From Faecimorpha sp963627615 (GTDB taxonomy: Bacteria; Bacillota; Clostridia; Lachnospirales; Bianqueaceae): a DNA stretch of 64,000 nucleotides. This document shows, in pieces, positions 15,218 through 25,153 of this stretch (its first letter is position 1; every line of letters starts with the position of its first letter). The stretch spans positions 1 to 64,000 of the forward strand of contig CAVGBV010000002.1 in NCBI GenBank assembly GCA_963627615.1, read 5' to 3'. A program made the position numbers and the translations under genes. Under the pieces are notes generated by a model that did not search any database, had not been told where the DNA came from, and saw nothing but the letters and a program-made list of their open reading frames with translations.

Positions 15218-17806
15218 ATGGGATGGATTGAAAAGATCTTTGGCAATACGAGCGCCAAGGAGATCCGGAGGATTGAACCGATCGTCCGCAAGATTGAGAG
15301 CTATGACGAAGCCATGCAGAAGCTCAGCGACAGTGAGCTGGCGGCCAAGACAGACGAGTTTAAAAAGAGACTGGCTGAAGGGGAGACATTGGATGACCTT
15401 TTGCCGGAGGCATATGCCGTAGTACGGGAAGCGACAGGGAGAGTGCTCCATACCAAGCATTTCCGCGTACAGCTCATGGGCGGTATTGTCCTGCATCAGG
15501 GCCGAATCGCCGAGATGAAAACCGGTGAAGGTAAGACGCAGGTAGCCCTTCTTCCGGCGTATCTGAACGCGCTGGAGGGGAAGGGCGTACATGTGGTCAC
15601 TGTCAACGACTACCTGGCCAGCCGTGACGCGCAGTGGATGGGACAGGTACACCGTTTCCTTGGCCTGACGGTGGGCTGTATTCTGAATGATATGAATAAC
15701 GACCAGCGTCGGGAAGCCTACCAGTGTGATATCACTTACGGTACCAACAATGAATTCGGATTTGACTATCTGCGGGACAATATGGTCGTTTACAAGAATC
15801 GGATGGTACAGCGCGGTCTGCATTACGCGATCATCGATGAGGTGGACTCCGTATTGATCGATGAAGCCAGAACTCCGCTGATTATTTCCGGCCGCAGCGG
15901 TAAGTCTACCAATCTTTATAAGCAGGCGGATCTGTTGGCATCCCGCCTGAAGAAGGGCCGCATTGTCGGGGATCAGAGCAAGCTGGCAATGATGATGAAT
16001 GAAGAGGTCCAGGAAGAGGGAGACTTTGTTGTAGATGAAAAGGAAAAGTCCTGCACACTGACAGCGGATGGTATCCGCAAGGCGGAGCAGTACTTCAAGC
16101 TGGAGAATCTGGGAGATCCGGAGAACGCGGAGATTCTGCACCATATCAATACAGCCTTAAAGGCGCGGTATCTGATGGCGCGGGATAAGGACTACGTGGT
16201 CAAGGACGGACAGATCATCATCGTAGATGAGTTTACGGGCCGCCTGATGCCCGGCCGCCGCTATTCGGACGGTCTGCACCAGGCAATCGAGGCGAAGGAA
16301 GATGTAGAGGTAAAGCGGGAGAGCAAGACGCTGGCGACCATTACCTTCCAGAACTATTTTAATAAATATGACAAAAAAGCAGGTATGACCGGTACGGCCA
16401 AGACGGAAGAGGGAGAATTCCAGGATATATACGGTATGGACGTTGTGGAGATCCCGACCAACCGTCCGGTGGCGCGTAAGGATTATCCGGATATGGTCTT
16501 TAAGACCAAAAAAGAAAAATATCAGGCGGCGGTGGAGGAGATCGTGGAGTCTCATGCCAAGGGCCAGCCGGTGCTGGTCGGCACGATCACTATCGAGGAT
16601 TCCGAATTGGTCAGCGGCATGCTGAAGCGTGCCGGCATTCCGCACAATGTACTGAATGCCAAGTTCCATGAGAGAGAGGCCGAGATTGTAGCGTTGGCTG
16701 GTCAGAAGGGCGCGGTTACGATCGCGACCAACATGGCAGGACGAGGTACGGATATCAAGCTGGGAGAAGGCGTGGCGGATCTGGGAGGACTGAAGATCAT
16801 CGGTACCGAACGGCATGAGGCGAGACGTATCGATAATCAGCTCCGCGGACGTGCAGGACGTCAGGGGGATAAGGGTGAATCCCGTTTCTATATCTCTATG
16901 GAAGACGATCTGATGCGTATTTTCGGCGGGGAGCGTATGAAGGCGATTCTGGAGAGGCTTCGGCTGCCGGAAGGCCAGCCCATCAGCGATAAGACGCTGT
17001 CCGGCGCGATCGAGCGTTCCCAGAAGCGCGTGGAGGAGAACAACTTCGGAATTCGTAAGCGCCTGCTGGAATACGATCAGGTAATGAACGAACAGCGCGA
17101 GATTATCTATGAGCAGCGCCGTCAGGTGCTGGAGGGCGAGAATCTGCGCCCGACGTTGATGAAGATGCTGGAGGATATCATTCATTATTATGTAAATGAT
17201 ATGGCCAAGGAGTCCAAGTTCTCCGGCGATTGGAATATGGCGCATCTGAATGAGGAGATTCGGCGGATTGTTCCGTTCCGTCAGATGATCACGATTCCGG
17301 AAGAGGAAAAGGATAAGATCTCGCCGGAAGAACTGAGTGAGAGAATCATTCAGGATGCCAAAAAGATGTATGAGGCCAAGGAGGAGGAACTGGCGCCGGA
17401 GGAGCGTGTGCGCGAGATTGAGCGTGTGATCATGCTGCAGGTGGTCGATCAGCATTGGACGGAGCACATCGATCTGATGGATCAGATGCGCCAGGGAATC
17501 GGTCTGCAGGCATATGCGCAGAAGAATCCTCTGGATGAGTACAAGATCGCTTCTTATGATATGTTTGAGGAGCTGGCGATGAATATTCAGGAGGATACGC
17601 TCAAGGCGATGTTCCATGTGCATATCGCGCAGAATCAGGAAGTGGAGCGTAAGGAAGTCTCCAAGGATATTTCGACCAACCGCGGAAGCGATACCAGCAA
17701 GGTGAAAAAGCCGGTCAAGCGTGCGGAAGCCAAAGTAGGGCGCAATGATCTGTGCCCCTGCGGCAGCGGGAAAAAGTATAAGAACTGCTGCGGCCGCAAT
17801 GTATAA
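15218..17806 (+). CDS. secA: Preprotein translocase ATPase SecA
   Basis: SecA motor of the general secretion pathway, 862 residues. Walker A is MKTGEGKT (residues 102-107) and Walker B is DEVDSVLIDEARTPLIISG. The second nucleotide-binding half carries TNMAGRGTDIKLG and GRAGRQGD. The C-terminus ends in the zinc-binding SEC-C motif CPCGSGKKYKNCC that contacts SecB or lipids. AGGTGG precedes the ATG. It probably exports the Sec-dependent surface proteins encoded further along the window. All key residues look intact. Confidence 0.98.
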   Translation: MGWIEKIFGNTSAKEIRRIEPIVRKIESYDEAMQKLSDSELAAKTDEFKKRLAEGETLDDLLPEAYAVVREATGRVLHTKHFRVQLMGGIVLHQGRIAEMKTGEGKTQVALLPAYLNALEGKGVHVVTVNDYLASRDAQWMGQVHRFLGLTVGCILNDMNNDQRREAYQCDITYGTNNEFGFDYLRDNMVVYKNRMVQRGLHYAIIDEVDSVLIDEARTPLIISGRSGKSTNLYKQADLLASRLKKGRIVGDQSKLAMMMNEEVQEEGDFVVDEKEKSCTLTADGIRKAEQYFKLENLGDPENAEILHHINTALKARYLMARDKDYVVKDGQIIIVDEFTGRLMPGRRYSDGLHQAIEAKEDVEVKRESKTLATITFQNYFNKYDKKAGMTGTAKTEEGEFQDIYGMDVVEIPTNRPVARKDYPDMVFKTKKEKYQAAVEEIVESHAKGQPVLVGTITIEDSELVSGMLKRAGIPHNVLNAKFHEREAEIVALAGQKGAVTIATNMAGRGTDIKLGEGVADLGGLKIIGTERHEARRIDNQLRGRAGRQGDKGESRFYISMEDDLMRIFGGERMKAILERLRLPEGQPISDKTLSGAIERSQKRVEENNFGIRKRLLEYDQVMNEQREIIYEQRRQVLEGENLRPTLMKMLEDIIHYYVNDMAKESKFSGDWNMAHLNEEIRRIVPFRQMITIPEEEKDKISPEELSERIIQDAKKMYEAKEEELAPEERVREIERVIMLQVVDQHWTEHIDLMDQMRQGIGLQAYAQKNPLDEYKIASYDMFEELAMNIQEDTLKAMFHVHIAQNQEVERKEVSKDISTNRGSDTSKVKKPVKRAEAKVGRNDLCPCGSGKKYKNCCGRNV

Positions 17807-17867
17807 TCTGTGAAATCGGGCGATGGCCCTGTTTCTATAAAAATAACGACAGGAAAGGGTGAGATCT

Positions 17868-18993
17868 TTGCTTGCATTTGACGAGTACAAATTAGAGCTG
17901 GAAAAATACAAGGGAGCTGTTGAAGAACTGGGTGAGTCCCTTTAACCCGGCTGAGCTGAGGAATAAGATCGAAGAGTACGACCTCATGGCATCGGAACCG
18001 GATTTTTGGAACGATGCGGAGCGCAGTCAGAGAATTCTGCAGGAAGCGGGAGCGCTGAAGAACAAGCTGGCGGATTATGAGCATGTGATTCAGAGCTATG
18101 AAGATGCCTGCACGCTTCTGGAGATGGCGACGGAGGAGGAAGACGAATCCATGGCCGAGGAGCTGGAGCAGGAGATTCAGGACTTTAAGGACAGTTATGA
18201 GAAGTATCGTCTGAGGGCGCTTCTGTGCGACGAGTTTGACAGTAAGAACGCGATTGTGACGCTTCATGCGGGCGCGGGCGGAACAGAAGCCTGCGACTGG
18301 ACGGAGATGCTGTACAGAATGTACACAAGATGGGCGGAGAAGCAGGGCTATAAGCTGGAACTCCTGGACTATCAGGAAGGTGATGAAGCCGGAATCAAAT
18401 CCGTAACCTTCCAGGTGAACGGAGAAAACGCGTTTGGATATCTGAAGTCCGAGAAGGGAATCCACCGTCTGGTGCGGATTTCACCTTTTGACTCTTCCGG
18501 CCGCCGTCATACTTCTTTTTCTTCCTGCGATGTCATGCCGGAACTGGATGATACGATCCAGGTCGATATCGATCCGGATGATCTGCGGATTGATACCTAT
18601 CGTTCCAGCGGCGCGGGCGGACAGAAGGTTAACAAGACCAGTTCGGCGATCCGTATTACGCATCTGCCGACCGGAATCGTGGTACAGTGTCAGAATGAGC
18701 GTTCGCAGTTCCAGAACAAGGACAAGGCGATGCAGATGCTGAAGGCCAAGCTGTACGAAGTAGAGCAGGAAAAGCAGATGGAGAAGATGGCGGATATCCG
18801 GGGCGAGGTCAAGGATATTGCCTGGGGCAGCCAGATTCGGTCTTATGTATTCCATCCCTACAGTATGGTCAAGGACCTTCGGACAGGAGAAGAGACGGCA
18901 AATATTCAAGGTGTTATGGATGGAGATCTGACACCGTTTATGAATGCCTATCTGATGTGGAAGAGCAAGAAAGCAACCGGTCAGGAGGAATAA
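17868..18993 (+). CDS. prfB: Peptide chain release factor 2 (programmed +1 frameshift)
   Basis: Release factor 2, which ends translation at UGA and UAA. The zero-frame ORF starts at TTG 17868 (AAAGGG eight bases upstream) and runs 25 codons to CTT TAA at 17940-17945. Slipping +1 on CTT (next codon AAC at 17944) joins it to the main frame, giving 374 residues. The stop at the site is TAA, where almost all bacteria have TGA. A GGGTGAG element sits upstream in place of the usual Shine-Dalgarno-like stimulator. The SPF anticodon tripeptide (RISPFDSSGRRHTS) and the GGQ loop (residues 250-252) are intact. Not a pseudogene. Confidence 0.93.
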
Positions 18994-19017
18994 CCGGACC
19001 GGGAAAGGGTGAAAGCG

Positions 19018-20418
19018 ATGAAGAGATATCTGCGGCGGGGCCTGGCGCTCCTGCTGGCTGCGTGCCTGCTGCTTGGCATGGCGGGCTGTACGGAAAAATA
19101 CTACAACGGCGGAAAAGCCGTGATTGCGATGGAGAGCAGTACCGAGTCCGAGGTAGATTCCGCGGTGTCCAAGATCAATCGGATCCTGAAGGAAGGCACG
19201 TTGGAGGATCTGATCGCACAGCTTCCTAAAGAAGCGGGAGAGGCGGAAGTGAATCTGACGGACGGCTGGAGTCAGTGGCAGGAGATTCTCGCGCAGCATG
19301 GAGAGCTGAAAAATACCTCCGTTATCGACAGATTTTATTATTGTTATGCCGGGGCGGCGGTAGTCAACTATGAGTTCGAGGATATTACCATGTCCGCGGA
19401 TATGCTGTTCACCAGCGATTACAATCTGGTCTATCTGGACTTCTATGAATCAGCGCTGTCAGCGGAAGCTGCCTATACGCTGCCGGAGGGGCTGGAGGAA
19501 AAGACTGTTAAGATCGGAGAAGGAACCGAATATGAGCTGGAAGGGACGCTGACCTATCCTAAGGGCGGCACAAATCTTCCGGCGGTAGTATTGGTGCATG
19601 GAGTCGGAGCCAATGACCGGGATGAGACGGCGCTCGCGACCAAGATGTTCCGTGATCTGGCCAATGGCCTGGCGCAGCAGGGAATCGCCGTGTTGAGATA
19701 TGATAAGCGGGCGTATACCTATCCGGAGGGATACAGCATTACAGACCTGGATACGCTGACTATTGATTTTCAGACCATCGATGACGCGGTTCTGGCGACA
19801 GAGGTGCTGCGGAAGCAGTCCTGTGTGGATCCGGAGCAGGTCTACATGATCGGACATGATCTGGGCGGATATGTAGCGCCCAGAATCGACTTGCAGGCAG
19901 ATTATGCCGGATACGCGATGATCGCGGTACCCTCCAGAGAGTGGTCGGAGGCCGCGTATGATCAGACCATACGGTACGGCATGAACGGCATGGAGGCGGA
20001 AACAGCGAAATATCTGGAGCCCATGCTGAAGTCCGAGATCGAGTCCATCCGTAAGGTGGATACTTTGGAGGACGATAAGATGACAACGGTCATGCTGAAT
20101 CAGTACGCCTACTTCTGGAAGGATCTGAACGCATATGATTATCCGCAGATGGTTGCGGATACGGATAAGCCGGTAATGATCCTGCAAGGCGGCGCGGACT
20201 ATCAGATTGAAGCGGATGTGGATTATACCGGCTGGCAGGAAAAGCTGGCGGGCAAATCCAATGTTGTCATGAAGCTTTATGACGGCCTCAATCATATGAT
20301 GATGCAGCCGGAAGGATTATACGGCGATGTAACCAAACAATATGCCCGTCCGCTGCATGTCGCGGATGAGGTGATTGCGGATTTGAGCCAGTGGATTTTA
20401 ACACAGTCGGGCAGATAA
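19018..20418 (+). CDS. Lipoprotein alpha/beta hydrolase with Asp nucleophile elbow
   Basis: A 466-residue predicted lipoprotein. The signal peptide ends in a lipobox, GMAGC, so the mature protein should be anchored outside the membrane. The first 150 residues after it form an alpha+beta domain resembling DUF3887-type modules. The rest is an alpha/beta hydrolase (VVLVHGVGANDRDE, LRYDKRAYTYPEG, MIGHDLGG). The elbow residue, normally Ser in GHSLGG, is Asp281, as in haloalkane dehalogenases and epoxide hydrolases. Later Asp (LQGGADYQI) and His (GLNHMMM) can complete a triad. ATG 19018 is preferred over GTG 19009 because it lies eight bases after AAAGGG. The substrate is unknown. Confidence 0.8.
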   Translation: MKRYLRRGLALLLAACLLLGMAGCTEKYYNGGKAVIAMESSTESEVDSAVSKINRILKEGTLEDLIAQLPKEAGEAEVNLTDGWSQWQEILAQHGELKNTSVIDRFYYCYAGAAVVNYEFEDITMSADMLFTSDYNLVYLDFYESALSAEAAYTLPEGLEEKTVKIGEGTEYELEGTLTYPKGGTNLPAVVLVHGVGANDRDETALATKMFRDLANGLAQQGIAVLRYDKRAYTYPEGYSITDLDTLTIDFQTIDDAVLATEVLRKQSCVDPEQVYMIGHDLGGYVAPRIDLQADYAGYAMIAVPSREWSEAAYDQTIRYGMNGMEAETAKYLEPMLKSEIESIRKVDTLEDDKMTTVMLNQYAYFWKDLNAYDYPQMVADTDKPVMILQGGADYQIEADVDYTGWQEKLAGKSNVVMKLYDGLNHMMMQPEGLYGDVTKQYARPLHVADEVIADLSQWILTQSGR

Positions 20419-20421
20419 AAG

Positions 20422-20442
20422 ACGGGGGATTCCCCGTTTTTT
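20422..20442 (+). terminator. Terminator before dnaE
   Basis: ACGGGG-GATT-CCCCGT followed by six T, three bases after the hydrolase stop. Confidence 0.9.
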
Positions 20443-20468
20443 GTTCTACATAAAGAGGAGGAGGCGCC

Positions 20469-23400
20469 ATGGGATTTACTCACTTGCATGTACATACGGA
20501 ATACAGCCTTTTGGACGGATCATCCAAGATCACGGAAATCGTAAAGCAGGCGAAAGCGCTGGGAATGGAGAATCTGGCCATCACGGATCATGGAGCGATG
20601 TATGGCGTGATTGATTTCTATAAGGAGTGTAAGGCGCAAGGCGTACACCCTGTAATCGGCTGTGAGGTCTATGTGGCGGAGCGGAGCCGTTTTCAGAAGG
20701 AAGGCCGCTCGGATGCAGAGTATTATCATCTGGTGCTTCTGGCAGAGACTCAGCAGGGCTATGAAAATCTGATCAAGATGGTTTCCCTGGGCTTTATAGA
20801 AGGCTTTTACTATAAACCCAGGATTGATCTGGATCTTTTGCGGGAGAATCATGAAGGAATTATTGCCCTGAGCGCCTGTTTGGCCGGGGCTGTTCCGCGT
20901 GCCTTGATCGGCTCGGGCTATGAAAAGGCCAAGGAGGTCGCACTGGAATATGCCGAAATCATGGGAGAGGGCAATTTCTATCTGGAGCTCCAGGATCATG
21001 GGATTCCGGAGCAGGCACAGGTCAATCAGCAGCTGCTGCGGATGAGCCGGGAGACCGGTTTGCCGCTGGTGGCGACCAACGACGTACATTATACATACAA
21101 AGAAGATGCGGCGGCTCATGATATTTTGCTGTGCATTCAGACTGGGAAAAAGGTGGATGATCAGGACCGAATGCGCTATGAGGGCGGACAGTTCTACCTG
21201 AAATCTCCGGAAGAGATGGCGGAGCTTTTTCCCTATGCGCCGCAGGCGATTGCCAACACCGAGGAGATTGCCAGGCGCTGCCAGGTGGAATTTAAATTTC
21301 ATGAGCTGAAGCTCCCTGCTTATGATGTGCCGCAGGGGTATGATGCCCGCGGGTATCTGCGGATGCTCTGTGAAAAAGGACTTTCGGAGCGTTATGCGCA
21401 GGAGACGCCGGAACTGAGAGAACGGCTGGAATATGAGCTGGGCGTCATCGAGAAGATGGGATATGTGGATTATTTCCTGATTGTATGGGATTTTATCAAC
21501 TATGCCAAATCCCAGGGGATCATGGTAGGACCGGGCCGCGGATCGGCTGCGGGCAGTGTGGTGGCGTATTGTCTGCGGATTACGGATATTGAGCCGACAC
21601 AGTACAGTCTGATTTTTGAGCGTTTCCTGAATCCGGAACGAGTCAGTATGCCGGATATCGACGTGGATTTCTGCTACCGCAGGCGGCAGGAAGTGATCGA
21701 GTATGTGACCAGAAAGTACGGAGCGGACCGGGTAAGTCAGATCATCACGTTTGGTACCATGGCGGCGCGGCTCGTGATTCGGGATGTAGGACGGGCGCTG
21801 GACATGCCTTACGGCGAGGTGGATAAGATTGCCAAGATGATTCCGCGGGACCTGGGAATGACAATTGATAAAGCGCTGGAAGTCAATCCGGAATTGGCGG
21901 GACTCTATAAGAGCGATGAGCGGATCAAGAAGCTGATTGATATGTCGCTGCGTCTGGAAGGACTGCCGCGTCATGCTTCGACCCATGCGGCCGGCGTCGT
22001 GATCTCCAAGCGCCCGGTCATGGATTATGTACCGCTGGCGACCAATGACGGAGCACCGGTGACGCAGTTCACGATGACGACTATCGAGGAGCTGGGTCTT
22101 CTGAAGATGGACTTTCTGGGACTGCGGACACTGACTGTGATTCAGGACGCGTTGGATCTGGTGGAAAAGCAGTATGGGAAAAAGATCAAGACGGACGAGA
22201 TCCCTATGAATGATCCGGAAGTATACCAGACGATCGGCGCGGGCAAAACCGTGGGAATCTTTCAGCTGGAGAGCGGCGGCATGACTTCTTTTATGAAGGA
22301 GCTGCGCCCGGAGGGGATTGAGGACATCATCGCCGGAATCTCCCTCTATCGCCCGGGGCCGATGGACTTTATCCCGAAATATGTAGAAGGGAAAAAACAT
22401 CCGGAAGCGGTGAAGTATACGGCGCCGCAGCTGGAACCGATCCTGAGCGCCACCTACGGCTGCATTGTCTATCAGGAGCAGGTCATGCAGATCGTTCGGG
22501 ACTTGGCAGGCTATACCATGGGACGTGCGGACCTGGTACGTAAGGCAATGTCCAAGAAAAAAGCGGACGTGATGGCCAGAGAGCGGCAGTTTTTCGTCTA
22601 TGGCAATGAAGAAGAAGGCGTTCCGGGATGCGTCAAAAGGGGCGTCAGCGCGGAGCAGGCGGAGAAGATCTTTGACGAGATGACTGATTTTGCCAAGTAT
22701 GCCTTTAATAAGGCCCACGCGGCTTGCTATGCCGTGGTGGCATATCAGACCGCCTGGCTCAAGGTGCATTATCCGGTGGAATTTATGGCGGCGCTGCTGA
22801 CATCTGTCATCGATCATCCGGGAAAAGTCGCGGAATACATCCAGAGTCTCAAGGCGATGAATATCGAGTTGACTTCTCCGGATATCAATGAAGGATATAC
22901 CGGATTTTCCGTGTCAGCGGATCATCGGATCCGGTATGGATTGTCGTCGATTAAAGGTGTCGGCCAGTCCATAGTTGACAGGATTGTAGCAGAACGGGAA
23001 AAAGCGGGGCCGTTCCGGAGTATGACGGACTTTTGCCGTAGAATGCAGGGAGCGGATATGAACCGGAAAGTGCTGGAGAATCTGATCAAGGCGGGAGCCT
23101 TTGATTCTTTCGGCGGGAGCCGGCGGGAGTATCTTGAGCAGAGCGGCACGGCGATCGCGGCGGCTGCGCAATGGTACAAAAATCAGCTTTCTGGACAGAT
23201 GGATCTGTTTGGTATGGGAGATGAAGAAGGAGAAAAGGACGTAGCGGACCGGCTGCAGGGATTAGCGGAATATCCGCAGGAACAGAAGCTGGCGCTGGAG
23301 AAAGAGGTTCTGGGAATCTATCTGACAGGACATCCGCTGCAGGAGTACGAAGAAGAGTGGCGCAGGGTGATCAGCCGCAACGCGGGGGATTTCCGATGGG

Positions 23401-24023
23401 ATGAAGAAGAGGAACGATGCGGAGTGATAGATGGTGAAACCGCGACGATCGGCGGCGTCATCATGAATCTGCAGACCAAGATCACCAAGAGTAATAAGAT
23501 GATGGCGTTTGTCACACTGGAGGATCTCTACGGCAGTGTAGAGGTGCTGCTCTTTCCGAATGTCTATGAAGAAGCGAGGCAGTATCTCGCGACAGATGCC
23601 AGAGTGTTTGTGCGGGGGCGAGTGAGCGTAGGCGATGATGAGAACGCCAAGATGGTTGCCCAGGCGGTAGCGCCCTTTGGGCAGGCTGCGGCGTTGGGCA
23701 GTGAACAGCAGGTGTACCGCAGACGGTATGAGGGACGCGGAACGCAGGTGGCTCCGGCGGCGATGGCTGCGGCAGAGGCGGCGCAGAAGGAGAATACCAA
23801 AGTGCTGTGGCTGCGGCTGGCAGGACAGGCGGATTGGGAGAGCAAGCAGCAGGAGCTGCTGAATCTTTTCCGGCAGTATCCGGGACCGTACGATCTGTAT
23901 CTGTATCTGACAGCGGAGAAGCAGCGCTTAAAAGCTCCGGCGGCATACAGGATCTCTAAGAGCTCAGAATTGTATAATAAGCTGGAGACGCTGTTGGGAG
24001 CCGGATCCGTCGTCTGGCGCTGA
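20469..24023 (+). CDS. dnaE: DNA polymerase III alpha subunit, DnaE type
   Basis: C-family replicative polymerase, 1184 residues. The N-terminal PHP domain (FTHLHVHTEYSLLDG, AITDHGAMYG) is followed by the palm with PDIDVDF (residues 395-401) and the third catalytic Asp in LLKMDFLGLRTL (near 548), then the tandem HhH region and an OB-fold (GGVIMNLQTKITKSNKMMAFVTLED). No exonuclease insertion splits the PHP domain, so this is DnaE and not PolC. In Firmicutes DnaE works beside PolC, extending primers. AGGAGGAGG precedes the ATG. All visible catalytic residues are present. Confidence 0.97.
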   Translation: MGFTHLHVHTEYSLLDGSSKITEIVKQAKALGMENLAITDHGAMYGVIDFYKECKAQGVHPVIGCEVYVAERSRFQKEGRSDAEYYHLVLLAETQQGYENLIKMVSLGFIEGFYYKPRIDLDLLRENHEGIIALSACLAGAVPRALIGSGYEKAKEVALEYAEIMGEGNFYLELQDHGIPEQAQVNQQLLRMSRETGLPLVATNDVHYTYKEDAAAHDILLCIQTGKKVDDQDRMRYEGGQFYLKSPEEMAELFPYAPQAIANTEEIARRCQVEFKFHELKLPAYDVPQGYDARGYLRMLCEKGLSERYAQETPELRERLEYELGVIEKMGYVDYFLIVWDFINYAKSQGIMVGPGRGSAAGSVVAYCLRITDIEPTQYSLIFERFLNPERVSMPDIDVDFCYRRRQEVIEYVTRKYGADRVSQIITFGTMAARLVIRDVGRALDMPYGEVDKIAKMIPRDLGMTIDKALEVNPELAGLYKSDERIKKLIDMSLRLEGLPRHASTHAAGVVISKRPVMDYVPLATNDGAPVTQFTMTTIEELGLLKMDFLGLRTLTVIQDALDLVEKQYGKKIKTDEIPMNDPEVYQTIGAGKTVGIFQLESGGMTSFMKELRPEGIEDIIAGISLYRPGPMDFIPKYVEGKKHPEAVKYTAPQLEPILSATYGCIVYQEQVMQIVRDLAGYTMGRADLVRKAMSKKKADVMARERQFFVYGNEEEGVPGCVKRGVSAEQAEKIFDEMTDFAKYAFNKAHAACYAVVAYQTAWLKVHYPVEFMAALLTSVIDHPGKVAEYIQSLKAMNIELTSPDINEGYTGFSVSADHRIRYGLSSIKGVGQSIVDRIVAEREKAGPFRSMTDFCRRMQGADMNRKVLENLIKAGAFDSFGGSRREYLEQSGTAIAAAAQWYKNQLSGQMDLFGMGDEEGEKDVADRLQGLAEYPQEQKLALEKEVLGIYLTGHPLQEYEEEWRRVISRNAGDFRWDEEEERCGVIDGETATIGGVIMNLQTKITKSNKMMAFVTLEDLYGSVEVLLFPNVYEEARQYLATDARVFVRGRVSVGDDENAKMVAQAVAPFGQAAALGSEQQVYRRRYEGRGTQVAPAAMAAAEAAQKENTKVLWLRLAGQADWESKQQELLNLFRQYPGPYDLYLYLTAEKQRLKAPAAYRISKSSELYNKLETLLGAGSVVWR

Positions 24024-24050
24024 AGGCCGCGAGTTTTCATAAAAAAGGAC

Positions 24051-24079
24051 TTGAAATTTGATCTTTCATCGTGTACAAT
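24051..24079 (+). promoter_or_regulatory. pfkA promoter
   Basis: TTGAAA, 17-base spacer, TACAAT, with an 80-base leader before the pfkA start. Confidence 0.75.
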
Positions 24080-24159
24080 AAAATCGGAGGGATTTGCGAT
24101 TCATGCGTCCCTTGAAATCTGAATAGGAATGTGCCGTTATATAGAAAGGATGATTAGTC

Positions 24160-25140
24160 ATGGAGGGCAGTCTCAGAACGGTTGGAGTGTTGACCAGCGG
24201 AGGAGATGCACCGGGAATGAACGCGTGTATTCGTGCGGTAGTCAGAAGCGCCCTGAACAGGGGATGCCGTGTTATGGGAATCCGTAAGGGGTATGCCGGA
24301 TTGCTGAAGGGCGACGTGCTGGATATGCATGCCAACAGTGTCGCGGATATTATTCATCGTGGCGGTACGATTTTATATACCGCACGGTGTCCGGAGTTCC
24401 TGGAGGCGGAGTATCAGGACCGCGCGGCGGAGATGTGCCGTATTTTCGGAATCGATGGATTGGTGATCATTGGCGGAGACGGTTCTTTCCGCGGAGCGCA
24501 GAAGCTGTCCCAGAGAGGCATCAGCGTGGTAGGTGTTCCCGGTACGATCGATCTGGATATCGCCTGTTCCGAGTATACGATAGGATTTGATACAGCGACG
24601 AATATCGCGGTAGAAGCGGTCGCGAGACTGCGGGATACTTCCACATCCCATGAGCGCTGCAGCGTTGTTGAGGTTATGGGCCGTAACTGCGGAGAATTGG
24701 CTCTGTGGACAGGAATCTCTACGGGAGCGGACGCGATCATGATTCCGGAGGACGCGGAGTCTCAGAGTTTTGACCATCTGATCCGCGTGATTATGGAGAA
24801 CCGTGCCCGCGGCAAGAAGCATAACATTATCATCGTTGCGGAGGGCGTAGGACATGCCGAGGAATTGGCGCAGCGGATTCATGAGGTAACAGGCATTGAG
24901 TCCCGGGCAACGATTCTGGGCCATGTACAGCGCGGCGGACGTCCGACGGCGCTGGATATCAAGCATGCTTCCATGATGGGATATCTGGCGGTAGAGGCGT
25001 TGTACCGCGGAGAGACCAATCGGATTATCGGCGTGCAGAAGGGACAGTATGTGGATCTGGACATCGACGAGGCTCTGGCAATGAAGCGGAAGCCGTCAAT
25101 GGATATCTGGAATGCCAACCTGCACATAAGTACATATTAA
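24160..25140 (+). CDS. pfkA: 6-phosphofructokinase, ATP-dependent type
   Basis: Phosphofructokinase of 326 residues making fructose-1,6-bisphosphate in glycolysis. The ATP site has GGDGSFRGA (Gly after GGD, the ATP-type residue, not the Asp of pyrophosphate enzymes). Sugar-binding motifs SVVEVMGR and LGHVQRGG are present. The catalytic loop, almost always GTIDNDI, reads GTIDLDI: the Asn between the two aspartates is Leu132, while the catalytic base Asp is kept. AAAGGA precedes the ATG by about ten bases. In Firmicutes pfkA is often next to dnaE, as here, which supports the call. Confidence 0.95.
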   Translation: MEGSLRTVGVLTSGGDAPGMNACIRAVVRSALNRGCRVMGIRKGYAGLLKGDVLDMHANSVADIIHRGGTILYTARCPEFLEAEYQDRAAEMCRIFGIDGLVIIGGDGSFRGAQKLSQRGISVVGVPGTIDLDIACSEYTIGFDTATNIAVEAVARLRDTSTSHERCSVVEVMGRNCGELALWTGISTGADAIMIPEDAESQSFDHLIRVIMENRARGKKHNIIIVAEGVGHAEELAQRIHEVTGIESRATILGHVQRGGRPTALDIKHASMMGYLAVEALYRGETNRIIGVQKGQYVDLDIDEALAMKRKPSMDIWNANLHISTY

Positions 25141-25153
25141 TAAGGATCTGTCA

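Noticed and set aside
16157..17911. 584-codon antisense open frame across secA
   Set aside because: Shadow of secA. No start signal and no protein-like composition.
17868..17945. prfB as a frameshifted pseudogene
   Set aside because: The break lies exactly at the conserved programmed +1 site and both parts are intact.
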